From an alpha proteobacterium L41A (GTDB lineage: Bacteria; Pseudomonadota; Alphaproteobacteria; Caulobacterales; Caulobacteraceae): a stretch of 64,000 bases of DNA. The position numbers and the translations under genes are program-made. Where the stretch lies: assembly GCA_000335735.1 (NCBI GenBank), contig AMYY01000008.1:35454-99453 (forward strand), in the 5' to 3' direction. The notes under the pieces are model-generated. The model searched no databases. It was not told the origin of the DNA and saw only the letters and a program-made list of their open reading frames with translations. Shown here one piece after another: positions 36,384-46,226 of this stretch. Numbering within the stretch: the first letter of the stretch is position 1; each line of letters opens with the position of its first letter.

Positions 36384-38168
36384 ATGAAGCCCAATCTGGA
36401 CCTGTTTCCCATCGGCAACTGCGGCGTCAGCGCCCTGATCGACCGTCAGGGACGTTTCGTCTGGGCCTGCGCGCCGCGTGTGGACGGCGACCCGGTCTTT
36501 TCCGCCCTGATGGACGGCATGGAGCCTGAGCATGGCTTCTGGGCCATAGAGATGGAGGACGTGAAGTCGATCAATCAGGCCTATGTCCGCAACACGCCGG
36601 TTCTGCGCACGGTGATGACGGCCGAGGACGGATCGTCAGCCGAGATCATCGACTTCGCCCCGCGTCACCCGAAACACTCGCGCACCTATCGGCCGCTGGC
36701 CTTTGCGCGCATCGTGCGGCCGCTGTCGGGCACGCCACGCATTCGTGTGCGGTTGCGGCCCTCGACGGACTGGGGCGCGCGCCGGGCGCCGCACACCTCC
36801 GGATCCAACCACATCCGCTATATGTGCGCCGACGTCAACTTCCGCCTGACGACCGATTGTCCCGTGTCGCATGTGCTGGAAGAGCGCGTGTTCCGGCTGG
36901 AGCGATTGCATGCCTTTTTCCTGGGTCCGGACGAGGGCTACGACCAGGATGTCGGCCATGGCGTTCAGGGCGCGCTGGATCGCACGGTCGCCTATTGGCA
37001 GGACTGGGTGCGCAAACTCTATCTGCCGCTCGACTATCAGGAGGCTGTGATCCGCGCGGCGATCACGCTGAAGTTGTGCGCCTATGAAGAGACCGGCGCC
37101 ATCGTCGCCGCCATGACGACCTCGGTGCCCGAGTTCAAGGAGAGCGGGCGTAACTGGGACTATCGCTACTGCTGGATACGGGACGCCTACTACACGGTGC
37201 GGGCGCTGAACCGCTTGGGCGCGGTCGACATCCTCGAGAACTATCTCGTCTATCTGAGAAACCTGGTCGACGATTCCGCCGGCGGCCATGTCCAGCCGGT
37301 CTATGGCGTGGGCCTAGAGCCTGGAATCGGCGAGAGCATCATCGATAGCGTCGAGGGCTATCGCGGCATGAAGCCGGTGCGGATCGGCAATCAGGCGCAC
37401 GAACATCTGCAACACGACGTGTACGGACAGATCGTCCTGCCGCTGGTTCAGGCTTTCTATGACGCCCGGCTGTTGCGTCCGGGCACGCTGGAGGATTTCC
37501 ACGCGCTGGAGGCGATCGGCGAGCGGGCCTTCGCCATGCACGATCAGACCGACGCCGGCCTGTGGGAGTTCCGCACCATTGCGCGGGTCCACACCTATTC
37601 GTCCGTCATGTGCTGGGCCGCTTGCGACCGTCTGGCCAAGGCGGCCGAGCACCTCAATCTGCCGGATCGGGCCGCCTTCTGGCGTGAGCGGGCGCAAATC
37701 ATCCGTCAGCGGATCGAGGCGGAGGCTTATCTGCCCGACGAGGGCCGGTTCGCCGCCAGCTTCGGCGGCCGCGAGTTGGATGCGTCGTTATTGCAGATGA
37801 CCGATCTCGGCTTCCTCGAAGCCCACGATCCGCGTCAGGTCGCCACCTTCGACGCCATCGAGCGTGACCTGAAGAAGGGCAGTCATCTGTTCCGCTATGT
37901 CGAACCGGACGACTTCGGCGAGCCGGAGACGGCCTTTAACTTCTGCACCTTCTGGTTCATTGAGGCCCTGCACCAGAACGGACGCATCGAGGAAGCCCGC
38001 ACCATCTTCCAGGAAATGCTGAGCCGACGGACGGCCGCAGGGCTGTTGAGCGAGGACATCTCGATCGACGATGGCGAGCTGTGGGGCAACTACCCTCAGA
38101 CCTACTCCCTGGTCGGCATCATCAATTGCGCCGTGCTGTTGAGCCGTTCCTGGACCGATGTGCGTTAA
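36384..38168 (+). CDS. GH15-family glycoside hydrolase
   Basis: A 594-residue protein 4 bases after otsB. The N-terminal beta-sandwich region begins with LDLFPIGNCGVSALIDRQGRFVWACAPR. The (alpha/alpha)6 catalytic domain has GRNWDYRYCWIRDAYYTVRALNRLG (about 255) and GLLSEDISIDDGELWGNYPQTYSL (about 560), holding the catalytic acid region. GH15 enzymes include glucoamylase and trehalase; its place between otsB and otsA suggests trehalose turnover or glucan trimming. There is no signal peptide, so it is cytoplasmic. Confidence 0.92.
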   Translation: MKPNLDLFPIGNCGVSALIDRQGRFVWACAPRVDGDPVFSALMDGMEPEHGFWAIEMEDVKSINQAYVRNTPVLRTVMTAEDGSSAEIIDFAPRHPKHSRTYRPLAFARIVRPLSGTPRIRVRLRPSTDWGARRAPHTSGSNHIRYMCADVNFRLTTDCPVSHVLEERVFRLERLHAFFLGPDEGYDQDVGHGVQGALDRTVAYWQDWVRKLYLPLDYQEAVIRAAITLKLCAYEETGAIVAAMTTSVPEFKESGRNWDYRYCWIRDAYYTVRALNRLGAVDILENYLVYLRNLVDDSAGGHVQPVYGVGLEPGIGESIIDSVEGYRGMKPVRIGNQAHEHLQHDVYGQIVLPLVQAFYDARLLRPGTLEDFHALEAIGERAFAMHDQTDAGLWEFRTIARVHTYSSVMCWAACDRLAKAAEHLNLPDRAAFWRERAQIIRQRIEAEAYLPDEGRFAASFGGRELDASLLQMTDLGFLEAHDPRQVATFDAIERDLKKGSHLFRYVEPDDFGEPETAFNFCTFWFIEALHQNGRIEEARTIFQEMLSRRTAAGLLSEDISIDDGELWGNYPQTYSLVGIINCAVLLSRSWTDVR

Positions 38169-38210
38169 TGTCCGGACCCCGGGGCTGGGGTCGCTGTGTA
38201 AAGTGAAGTT

Positions 38211-39623
38211 ATGAGCCGCCTGATCGTCGTTTCGAACCGGGTTTCGGCCCCGACCGACCCCGCCGCCGGGTCCGCCGGCGGGCTGGCGATGGCCCTGTCC
38301 GCGGCCTTGAGAAAATACGACGGCCTGTGGTTCGGCTGGTCGGGCGAGCGGGTCGATCACTACACCGGCGAGGTGAAGATCGAGGACCGGGCCGGCGTCA
38401 CCGTGGGTCTGGTCGATCTGGAGGGGCAGGACGTTGATGAATACTACAACGGCTACGCCAACAAGACGTTGTGGCCGCTGTTCCATCACCGCATCGACCT
38501 GGCGCAGTACGAGCGGTCTTATGGCGAGGGCTATGAGCGTGTGAACCGGCGTTTCGCCGAGGCGCTGGCGCCGTTGATCCAGCCCGACGACATGATCTGG
38601 ATCCACGACTATCACATGATCCCGATGGCGCGGGATCTGCGCCGCCTGGGCGTTCGCAACCGGATCGGCTTCTTCTTGCACACGCCCTGGCCAGCGCGGC
38701 AGTTGCTGGTGACCCTGCCGCATCATCGGCGTCTTGTGGAGTCCATGTTCGACTTCGACCTGATCGGCTTCCACACCCAGGAATGGAGCGATCTGTTCAC
38801 CGACTATGTGGTGTCGGAGGCCCAGGGCGAGCTGGACGGCGTCGGCGGACTGGAGTGTTTCGGGCGCAAGGTTCAGACCGGCGTCTTCCCCATAGGCATC
38901 GACGTTGACGGCTTCCTGGCGGCGCGAAACTCGGCGCTGGGGGCGCGAACCTATGACCGGATGGCCGCGTCGTCGGCCTTCCGATCGATGATCGTGGGCG
39001 TGGACCGACTGGACTATTCCAAGGGGCTGGAAGAGCGGTTGCTGGGCTACGAACAGTTCCTGCACGACAACGCCTCGATGCGGGGCGAGGTCTTCCTGTT
39101 GCAGGTCACGCCCATCTCGCGCGACGACGTGGACAGCTATCAGGACATCCGCTCACGCCTCGACGCTCTGGCGGGACGGATCAACGGCGCCTTCGCCGAC
39201 ATGGACTGGCAGCCGATCCGGTATCTGAACCGCACCTATCGTCGGGATCAGCTGGCGGGCATCTACCGCGCGGCGCGGGTCGGTCTGGTGACGCCGTTGC
39301 GTGACGGCATGAACCTGGTGGCCAAGGAATATGTCTGCGCCCAAAACCCGGACGATCCGGGCGTGCTGATCCTGTCGCGCTTCGCCGGCGCGGCCGAACA
39401 GATGGGCGAGGCCCTGCTGGTCAATCCCTACAGTCGCGAAGAGCTGTCGGACGCCATCCAGAAGGCGCTGATCATGCCCAAGGCCGAGCGTATCCGGAAA
39501 TGGGAAGCGCTGATGGATGTGGTGCGCGCTACCGATGTGGGCATCTGGCGCGACGATTTCGTGCGCGCCCTGCGCGCCGACGAGACGTCGTCCCAACCGA
39601 CGCAGTGGGCCGGCGCGGCCTGA
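38211..39623 (+). CDS. otsA: Trehalose-6-phosphate synthase
   Basis: A 470-residue GT20 protein. [10 protein letters not shown] at the start, [11 protein letters not shown] (about 130), [10 protein letters not shown] (about 225), [15 protein letters not shown] (about 262) and [17 protein letters not shown] (about 360) match OtsA. It couples UDP-glucose and glucose-6-phosphate. The trehalose made protects against osmotic and desiccation stress. It lies 42 bases after the GH15 gene on the same strand. Confidence 0.96.
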   Translation: MSRLIVVSNRVSAPTDPAAGSAGGLAMALSAALRKYDGLWFGWSGERVDHYTGEVKIEDRAGVTVGLVDLEGQDVDEYYNGYANKTLWPLFHHRIDLAQYERSYGEGYERVNRRFAEALAPLIQPDDMIWIHDYHMIPMARDLRRLGVRNRIGFFLHTPWPARQLLVTLPHHRRLVESMFDFDLIGFHTQEWSDLFTDYVVSEAQGELDGVGGLECFGRKVQTGVFPIGIDVDGFLAARNSALGARTYDRMAASSAFRSMIVGVDRLDYSKGLEERLLGYEQFLHDNASMRGEVFLLQVTPISRDDVDSYQDIRSRLDALAGRINGAFADMDWQPIRYLNRTYRRDQLAGIYRAARVGLVTPLRDGMNLVAKEYVCAQNPDDPGVLILSRFAGAAEQMGEALLVNPYSREELSDAIQKALIMPKAERIRKWEALMDVVRATDVGIWRDDFVRALRADETSSQPTQWAGAA

Positions 39624-39626
39624 CGC

Positions 39627-40601
39627 CTAGCGCAGGTCGAAGGCCAGCATCAGTGTGCGCTGGGCCGGATTGAAGTTGTCGTCGGACAGGATGTAGAGGC
39701 GGGTCCCGCCGTTTCGCGTCTCTGCGGCGATGCCCTCGAAATTGTCGGTCGTGCCGGGTAGTTTCAGCTCGATCAGCACCGGCCCCAGCGTTCCGTCAGG
39801 GGCCATGCGGCGCACGCGCGCGCGCATGTCGATGGGCGCCCGGTACAGGCGCTGGACCACGAACCATCCGGCGCCGGACGGATCGCGATCCAGGCCGGTG
39901 ATGCGGTATTCGCTGTCGGGGATGGGGGTTGCAGGCGGCGCTGTCACGACCGTGCATCTCGCTGTCTCGCAGTCCCAGACGCCGCCGGCCTCGCCAGAGA
40001 CGCGCCAGCCGCCGGGTGCAATGGCCAACCCCTCCATCCCGTCGTTCTCGGTGAAGGCGAAGTCGGGCGATCGCACCGGCATCGGCCGGGTCCGCAGCGC
40101 CGACAATGGGCCGTAGTTCCAGATCCGGTGACGCCGCTCGAAACTCACCAGCAGATCCCCGGAGGGGGTGATGGCCAGGCCCTCGGCGTCGCCGTCCGAC
40201 TTGTCGGAAATCGCGGCGCCGTCCTGAAGCGTCAGCCGGCGCGAGCGGAAATGATCCAGGCCGGCCAGCCGCCCACGGGCGCCCAGGCGAATGTCGCCGC
40301 GCACCAGATCACCGGTGTCCGATACCGTGACGAAACCGCCGTCGCCAGTCAGCTTCAGGTCCGACAGGCTGTGCAGCGGCGAGGTCGGCGCGGCGCTGAT
40401 CTGCAGGCCGCCGGCGAACGTCACGCCGTCAGCCAACTGCGTGCCGCCGGGCAGGCCCAGGCTGACGCTTCGCAGTTCCGCGACCTGGGGCGTCCAGCCG
40501 TCGGATGACAACGGATAGGGACGCGGCGCGCCCAGCGAAGCGGCGCAGGCCGACAGCGACAGGGCGATCCAGACACTGGCCAGCCGGCCGAAACGGCTCA
40601 T
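39627..40601 (-). CDS. Esterase-like activity of phytase family lipoprotein
   Basis: A 324-residue protein. The lipobox LSLSACAAS is at about residue 18. The beta-propeller-like body includes [23 protein letters not shown] (about 70), [26 protein letters not shown] (about 137) and [13 protein letters not shown] (about 188), and ends with [20 protein letters not shown]. This pattern is the esterase-like phytase domain common in alphaproteobacteria. Its start overlaps the cobT stop by 4 bases, so both are read from one transcript. Substrate unknown. Confidence 0.88.
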   Translation of the reverse strand: MSRFGRLASVWIALSLSACAASLGAPRPYPLSSDGWTPQVAELRSVSLGLPGGTQLADGVTFAGGLQISAAPTSPLHSLSDLKLTGDGGFVTVSDTGDLVRGDIRLGARGRLAGLDHFRSRRLTLQDGAAISDKSDGDAEGLAITPSGDLLVSFERRHRIWNYGPLSALRTRPMPVRSPDFAFTENDGMEGLAIAPGGWRVSGEAGGVWDCETARCTVVTAPPATPIPDSEYRITGLDRDPSGAGWFVVQRLYRAPIDMRARVRRMAPDGTLGPVLIELKLPGTTDNFEGIAAETRNGGTRLYILSDDNFNPAQRTLMLAFDLR

Positions 40602-42481
40602 GCCGCCATCTTTCGCTTGGTGCGACGGGTGGGACCGGCCGCACCCTCGTTCTCGAACAATTCGGCCAACTTCTCTGTCATGGCGCCCGCCAGCTGTTCC
40701 ACATCGACGATGGTCAGGGCCTTGCGATACCAGCGGGTCACGTCATGGCCGATGCCGATGGCCAGCAGTTCGACCGGCGAGCGATCCTCGATCTCGGCGA
40801 TGACCTGGCGCAGGTGCTTGTCCAGATATAGGGCCGCATTCGCCGACTGGGTCGAATCGTCGACCGGCGAACCGTCGGAAATGACCATCAGGATGCGGCG
40901 CTGTTCGGTGCGGGCCAACAGGCGGCCGTGCGCCCATTGCAGGGCCTCGCCGTCGATATTTTCCTTCAGAAGACCTTCGCGCATCATCAGGCCCAGGTTC
41001 TTCTTCGCCCGTCGCCAGGGCGCGTCGGCGGCCTTGTAGATGATGTGGCGCAGGTCGTTCAGCCGTCCCGGATTTTGCGGCTTGCCGGCGGTGATCCAGG
41101 CTTCGCGGCTCTGTCCGCCCTTCCAGGCGCGGGTGGTGAAGCCCAAGATCTCGACCTTCACCCCACAGCGTTCCAGCGTTCGCGCCAGGATGTCGGCGCA
41201 GACCGCCGCCACCATGATCGGCCGCCCGCGCATCGAGCCGGAGTTGTCCAGCAGCAGGGTCACGACCGTGTCGCGGAACGGGCTTTCGCTCTCGGCCTTG
41301 AACGACAGGGGGGCGGTCGGGTCGGTGACGATCCGGGTCAGCCGCGCCGTGTCCAGCATCCCCTCTTCCAGATCGAACACCCACGAGCGGTTCTGCTGGG
41401 CCAGCAGGCGGCGTTGCAGCTTGTTGGCCAGGCGCGACACGACGCTGGACAGGATGGCCAGCTGGCCGTCCAGCAGGGCGCGCAGCCGGTCCAGCTCGAC
41501 CGGGTCGCACAGGTCGGCGGCGTCCACCACCTCGTCGAAGGCGGTGGTGAAGACGCGGTAGAAGTCGACCGCGCGGCCGTCGTCGGCCGTCTGCTGACGG
41601 TTCGGCTGCTGCCCTTCCTGAAGTTCCGGGCCGTCGTCGGCGCCTTCGCCGTCGGGATCGGCGGGCGCGCCTTCGGGGCGGCTTTCACGCTCCTGCTCGG
41701 AAGACTGATCGTCGGCGTCGCCCTCCATCGACTGAGAGCCTTCGCCGCCGTCCTGCTCTTCCTCCTCGTCCTGATCGTCGTCAGCCGCGGGGTCTTGGGG
41801 ATCGGGTTCCTCGTCGCCGGGATCTTCGGACGTATCCTCGCCGCGCCCGTCGCCGGGGTCGAGGTCCAGCGCGCGCAGCACCTCGCGCATCTTCAGCGCA
41901 AAACCTTCCTGATCGCCCGCCGTGCCGGCCAGGGCGTCCAGCTTGGCGCCGGCCTTGGCCTCGATGTTGGCGCGCACCAGATCCAGCATGGCCCTGGCGC
42001 CGTCGGGGGCGGGGCGTCCGGTCAGCCGCTCGCGCACCAGAAGCGCCACGGCCTCGGATACGGGCACGCGCTCAGAGTCGCTGATGCGCAGGGCGCCGGT
42101 CTTTTCCAGTCGCGTGATCAGGGCGGCGCCCAGATTGTCGCGCACCCCGGCCAGATGTTCCGAACCAAAGGCCTCGACGCGCGCCTGTTCGACCGCATCG
42201 AATACCTCCGCCGCCTTGGCGTCCGCCGGCCGCATCCGGCTGTTCACCGCCGCATCGTGATTGGCCAGACGAAGCGCCAGCCGGTCGGCCTGGCCGCGCA
42301 AGGACGCGCTTTCGGGCCCGGACGGATCGCGCGGCGGATGGGGCAGGGTCAGGACGCCGTTCGACAGCTTGGGCCCGTCGGACCCGAACACCACCTCCAG
42401 CTCGGGCTGTTCGGCCAGCGCCCGCGCGGCATGACCCAGCGCGCGCTTGAAGGTTTCGGCGGGAGTATCCGGGGCGGCCAT
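40598..42481 (-). CDS. cobT: Cobaltochelatase CobT subunit homologue
   Basis: A 627-residue protein. The N-terminal CobT domain has [17 protein letters not shown] (about 35) and [31 protein letters not shown]. An acidic spacer lies around 215-290 ([25 protein letters not shown]). A von Willebrand A/MIDAS domain follows, with [15 protein letters not shown] (about 405). CobT works with the AAA+ subunit CobS and with CobN to insert cobalt into hydrogenobyrinate. cobS is usually directly upstream, but here that position (42482-42522) leads into a DUF418 gene instead. Confidence 0.92.
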   Translation of the reverse strand: MAAPDTPAETFKRALGHAARALAEQPELEVVFGSDGPKLSNGVLTLPHPPRDPSGPESASLRGQADRLALRLANHDAAVNSRMRPADAKAAEVFDAVEQARVEAFGSEHLAGVRDNLGAALITRLEKTGALRISDSERVPVSEAVALLVRERLTGRPAPDGARAMLDLVRANIEAKAGAKLDALAGTAGDQEGFALKMREVLRALDLDPGDGRGEDTSEDPGDEEPDPQDPAADDDQDEEEEQDGGEGSQSMEGDADDQSSEQERESRPEGAPADPDGEGADDGPELQEGQQPNRQQTADDGRAVDFYRVFTTAFDEVVDAADLCDPVELDRLRALLDGQLAILSSVVSRLANKLQRRLLAQQNRSWVFDLEEGMLDTARLTRIVTDPTAPLSFKAESESPFRDTVVTLLLDNSGSMRGRPIMVAAVCADILARTLERCGVKVEILGFTTRAWKGGQSREAWITAGKPQNPGRLNDLRHIIYKAADAPWRRAKKNLGLMMREGLLKENIDGEALQWAHGRLLARTEQRRILMVISDGSPVDDSTQSANAALYLDKHLRQVIAEIEDRSPVELLAIGIGHDVTRWYRKALTIVDVEQLAGAMTEKLAELFENEGAAGPTRRTKRKMAA

Positions 42482-42522
42482 GGCCTTCAGTTAATCGCTT
42501 CACGCCCGCGATAAAAGCGCCG

Positions 42523-43767
42523 TCAGCCGCCTTTTGAAATCGGCACCCGCCGACCATAGGTCAGACAGCGCCAAACCCACTCCAGCGGCCCCATGCTGAA
42601 CCGCGACAACCACAGCGGCGACCAGATCAGTTGCAGCGCCCAGACCGCCAGGACCAAGCCCCACATCTGGACATAATCGACCCGTCCGAACAGCCGCGGT
42701 CCCCACGGCATGTAGAAGATCGAGGTCATGATCAGGGTCTGGGTCAGATAGTTGGTGAAGGCCATCTGCCCTACCGGCCGCAGCGCCGCCGTGATCCAGG
42801 CCAGCCCCCGGGTCGTCGCCAGCACGATCAGGCTGACATAGGCCAGGGTGACGAAGACGGGGAAGGAGGCGACGACCTCCGCCAGCCCGCGCGTGGGGTG
42901 GGTTCCGGCCGGTGCCATCGCCTCGCGCCATTCCAGCACGCCCAGCAGGGCCAGTACGGCGCCGCCGACACCGATCAAGGCGACATAGACTCCGTTGGGC
43001 GCCCGGCCGCTGAACACGCCGGCCTTGAACAGGCCCAGACCCAGCATCATCAGGGCCACGGTCGAGAAGACGAACATCGTCAGGCTGGCGCCCTGCAGCA
43101 GCAGCCAGTTCTGAAGGTTCTGGCCCATCGCCCCGGTCCAGCCGCTGCGATAGGCGGCGATCGATTCCGTCACCATGGAGGCGGTGTAATGCGGCCCGCC
43201 TTGGTTGATCGCCTCGGTGATCCCCGGCGGCCCGGCGACCATCAGCCAGGTCGCGCCCGCCTGCATCGCGCCCAGAAACAGGGTTACGCCCAGGCCGATC
43301 CCGATCAACGTCCCCGCCCGCATCGACCGCATCAACATCACGAACAGCCCTGACCAGGCGTAGAGCAGCAGGACGTCGCCATACCAGAAGGCCAGGCCGT
43401 GGATCAGGGCGATGACCGCCAGCCAGAACAGGCGGCGCCGCAGCAGTTTGCCACGCGCCGCATCGCCCCGCTCGCCCCCGACCAGATAGATCGAGGCCCC
43501 GAACAGCATCGAAAACAGGGTGATGAACTTCTGATGGAAGAAGACGTCCATCGTCCAGCGCGCCACGGCGTTGGCGCCGGTGACCGGAAACGGGCTCAGG
43601 CTGGCGTCCTGATAGACCATGACCGGCAGGCCGAACGAGACGACGTTGACCGCCAGGATGCCCAGCACCGCCAGCCCCCGCATGACGTCCAGGCTGGCGA
43701 TGCGCGAGGTCGCCGCGACGGGCGACAGCATCTCCGCCGCATCCTTGTCCGTGTCGTCCATGGTCAT
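42523..43767 (-). CDS. DUF418 multipass membrane protein
   Basis: A 414-residue protein from ATG 43767; ATG 43761 is also possible. About ten membrane helices begin with SLDVMRGLAVLGILAVNVVSFGL, the family signature with the R-G-x-A-x-L-G-I-L-x-x-N motif. KFITLFSMLFGASIYL and the C-terminal PVGQMAFTNYLTQTLIMTSIFYMPWG plus GPLEWVWRCLTYG are also typical of DUF418 (YeiB-like). Some relatives may be acyltransferase-related; function unknown. It is transcribed toward cobT. Confidence 0.92.
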   Translation of the reverse strand: MTMDDTDKDAAEMLSPVAATSRIASLDVMRGLAVLGILAVNVVSFGLPVMVYQDASLSPFPVTGANAVARWTMDVFFHQKFITLFSMLFGASIYLVGGERGDAARGKLLRRRLFWLAVIALIHGLAFWYGDVLLLYAWSGLFVMLMRSMRAGTLIGIGLGVTLFLGAMQAGATWLMVAGPPGITEAINQGGPHYTASMVTESIAAYRSGWTGAMGQNLQNWLLLQGASLTMFVFSTVALMMLGLGLFKAGVFSGRAPNGVYVALIGVGGAVLALLGVLEWREAMAPAGTHPTRGLAEVVASFPVFVTLAYVSLIVLATTRGLAWITAALRPVGQMAFTNYLTQTLIMTSIFYMPWGPRLFGRVDYVQMWGLVLAVWALQLIWSPLWLSRFSMGPLEWVWRCLTYGRRVPISKGG

Positions 43768-43824
43768 TCTCGGATGCCCCAATCCTCGAACTCAGGCGTC
43801 AGGCGCGAATGCCAACCCTGTGTC

Positions 43825-44382
43825 TCAGCCCTTGGGCATGAGGCCCAGTCTGTCCTTGACCGCCGGCCGCGCCTCGAAGGCGATGAAGGCGGCGCACAGC
43901 CCGGCCCAAAGGGCGTAGCTGACGCCCACGATCATGGCGATGGGCAGGCCGCCGACACCGAAGATCAGCAGGGTTGTCTCGGTCGCGCCCAGGGCCTGCA
44001 TCACATCGCCAGCCTCGAACCATCCCGTCACGCTCATGCCCAGGGCGACGACGATCTGGACCAGGGCCGCCGCCAGGCCGCCGTACATCATGAAGCGCCA
44101 GACGACGCCCAGCCGCGTGCCGGGCCGGCCGTCGCGCTTGCGCTCGCTCAGCACACGATACAGCGCCAGCGGCACGGTGATCAGCCCGATCAGCATCACA
44201 ACCAGCCGCCAATCCATGTCGCGACCCGGCAGATAGGCGTGCGGCCGCCAGAAGGGCAGGGTCAACCACAGTGGCGGCCAGGCCGCGCCGGCCAAACAGG
44301 CCAGAATCCGAGGCGTCCGCCCAGGCCGCGCGGCGATGGTCGCCTGACCCGGAAGATCGGAATAGCTCTCGAACCGGCTCAT
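43825..44382 (-). CDS. Membrane protein of unknown function
   Basis: A 185-residue protein with four or five hydrophobic segments (ILACLAGAAWPPLWLTLPF, LVVMLIGLITVPLALYRVL, FMMYGGLAAALVQIVVALGM, TTLLIFGVGGLPIAMIVGVSYALWAGLCAAFIAF). It overlaps the 3-hydroxybutyryl-CoA dehydrogenase stop by 4 bases, so it is cotranscribed. No conserved domain recognised. Confidence 0.75.
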   Translation of the reverse strand: MSRFESYSDLPGQATIAARPGRTPRILACLAGAAWPPLWLTLPFWRPHAYLPGRDMDWRLVVMLIGLITVPLALYRVLSERKRDGRPGTRLGVVWRFMMYGGLAAALVQIVVALGMSVTGWFEAGDVMQALGATETTLLIFGVGGLPIAMIVGVSYALWAGLCAAFIAFEARPAVKDRLGLMPKG

Positions 44383-45260
44383 CGCGTCGGCGCCGGCGCA
44401 GCGCCGGAATAGTCGTAGAAGCCGCGTCCGCTCTTCCTGCCCAGCCAGCCGGCCTCGACATATTTCACCAGCAGGGGGCAGGGGCGATATTTGCTGTCGG
44501 CCAGGCCGTCATACAGCACGTTCATGATGGCCAGGACGACGTCCAGACCCATGAAGTCCGCCAGTTCCAGCGGACCCATCGGATGATTGGCGCCCAGGCG
44601 CAGCGCCTTGTCGATCGAGGCGACGTTGCCGACGCCTTCGTACAGGGCGAAGATGGCCTCGTTCATCATCGGCACCAGGATGCGGTTGACGATGAAGGCG
44701 GGAAAATCCTCGGCGTCCGTGGTGGTCTTGCCCAGGCTTTCGGCGAAGGCGACGGCGGCGGAATGGGTCTCGGCCGAGGTGGCGATGCCGCGGATGATCT
44801 CCACCAGCTTCATCACCGGCGCCGGCTTCATGAAGTGCAGGCCGACAAACCGGTCCGGCCGGTCCGTCGAAGACGCCAAGCGCGTGATCGAGATCGACGA
44901 GGTGTTGGACGCCAACAGCGTCTGCGGCCCCAGGTGCGGCACGACCTCGGCATAGATGGCCTTCTTGACGGCCTCGTCTTCCAGCGCCGCCTCGATGACC
45001 AGATCGGCGCCGGCGACGGCCTCGGCCATCACGTCGCTTGTCGTGATGCGGGCCAGGGCCGCATCGGCGGCGGCCTGATCGACCAGGCCGCGTCCGACAT
45101 GGCGCGCCAGGCTGGCTGCGATCTCGCCCTGCGCCAGCGGCAGCCGGTCGGCGACGACGTCATAAAGGCGAACCGAATAGCCCCCGAGCGCGACCGCCTG
45201 CGCGATGCCTGCGCCCATCTGTCCGGCGCCCAGAATGGCGACTGTGGTGATCGAGGTCAT
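44379..45260 (-). CDS. 3-hydroxybutyryl-CoA dehydrogenase
   Basis: A 293-residue protein. The NAD motif VAILGAGQMGAGIAQAVALGGY is at residue 7 and the catalytic His in FVGLHFMKPAPVMKLVEI (about 138). FPAFIVNRILVPMMNEAIF (about 180) and HPMGPLELADFMGLD (about 220) mark the C-terminal domain. It interconverts acetoacetyl-CoA and 3-hydroxybutyryl-CoA, in butanoate or polyhydroxyalkanoate metabolism. It leads a two-gene unit with the membrane protein. Confidence 0.94.
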   Translation of the reverse strand: MTSITTVAILGAGQMGAGIAQAVALGGYSVRLYDVVADRLPLAQGEIAASLARHVGRGLVDQAAADAALARITTSDVMAEAVAGADLVIEAALEDEAVKKAIYAEVVPHLGPQTLLASNTSSISITRLASSTDRPDRFVGLHFMKPAPVMKLVEIIRGIATSAETHSAAVAFAESLGKTTTDAEDFPAFIVNRILVPMMNEAIFALYEGVGNVASIDKALRLGANHPMGPLELADFMGLDVVLAIMNVLYDGLADSKYRPCPLLVKYVEAGWLGRKSGRGFYDYSGAAPAPTR

Positions 45261-45364
45261 GAACCGTGGTCGAAAGTGGTCGGGCGGGCACCTTTAGAAA
45301 GGAAGGCGCGCGGCGCAAGAGCGGATCAACCCTCTCGCATCAGATTTCCGTCCGCCGTGTCGCC

Positions 45365-45670
45365 TCAGCCGAGCAGCTGGATCAGGGCCGGCGCCGCCGT
45401 GCGGTTGAACAGCACGCTGATGAACTGCAGCAGCAGGATCACCACGATGGGCGAGATGTCGATGCCGCCCAGGTTCGGAATGATGCGGCGGAACGGCTCC
45501 AGCAGGGGCGCGGTGACCCGGTCCAGGAAGGTCCCGACCGAATAGACGAAGCGGTTGCGATAGTTGACGACGTCGAACGCCACCAACCAGCTCAGAATGG
45601 CCTGGGCGATGATAAACCAGATCATCAGACTGATGATGGTGTTGATCAACCAGACGAGCGCATAGCCCAT
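45365..45670 (-). CDS. YggT-family membrane protein
   Basis: A 101-residue protein with two membrane segments ([22 protein letters not shown] and [17 protein letters not shown]) separated by the family loop ([37 protein letters not shown]). YggT proteins often lie near cell-division or osmotic functions; the exact role is unclear. It stands alone, ahead of the tRNA gene on the other strand. Confidence 0.93.
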   Translation of the reverse strand: MGYALVWLINTIISLMIWFIIAQAILSWLVAFDVVNYRNRFVYSVGTFLDRVTAPLLEPFRRIIPNLGGIDISPIVVILLLQFISVLFNRTAAPALIQLLG

Positions 45671-45767
45671 GAACGGTAACTCCTGCTTGGATCGGCGCTT
45701 CTAGCCTGTTCGCCCCTGCTCCGACAACGGCCGTATCCGACCTGCGCGCTTTGCGCGCACAAGCCCG

Positions 45768-45797
45768 TTGACACCACGCCCGCCCGCCTTCTATGTC
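45768..45797 (+). promoter_or_regulatory. Promoter of the tRNA-Ala gene
   Basis: TTGACA at 45768-45773, an 18-base spacer and TATGTC at 45792-45797, giving a start near 45803, about 30 bases before the tRNA. Confidence 0.7.
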
Positions 45798-45833
45798 CGC
45801 CACGCCTGTGAAACCCGATCCCACGCTGGAAAC

Positions 45834-45892
<59 letters not shown>

Positions 45893-45909
<17 letters not shown>

Positions 45910-46226
45910 ATCCCTGTTATATCAAGGGGTTGGCCGGAAACAGGCGATAATTCTGACACCACGCTGTGTCACACGGTATCTCAACGACCGTCGAAAAAGC
46001 GTGCGGCAACAGTCAGTTCATCGTCGAGCGGGTGTAGCACCACCTCGTCGCACACACCGTCTGAATGGCCTCTTCGACCCTCTCCACGGTCCCCTCATGG
46101 GCGGCGGCAATCGTCAGGTTTGATCGTTCGGGGATCGACCTACTACCTTCGTCTTCGTGTCCCTCGACCGTTGGCCGGGACCATCGGCAAGACGCACGTC
46201 ATGAAGTCTCTGGGCACTGGCTATCG
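45893..46226 (+). repeat. Left arm of a perfect 334-bp inverted repeat
   Basis: Identical, base for base on reading, to the reverse complement of 48038-48371. It begins in the tRNA-Ala 3' end, spans the 210-base integrase upstream region, and ends after the 35th codon and two further bases of the integrase (ending CTATCG). The bases outside differ at both ends, so the length is exactly 334. Confidence 0.97.
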
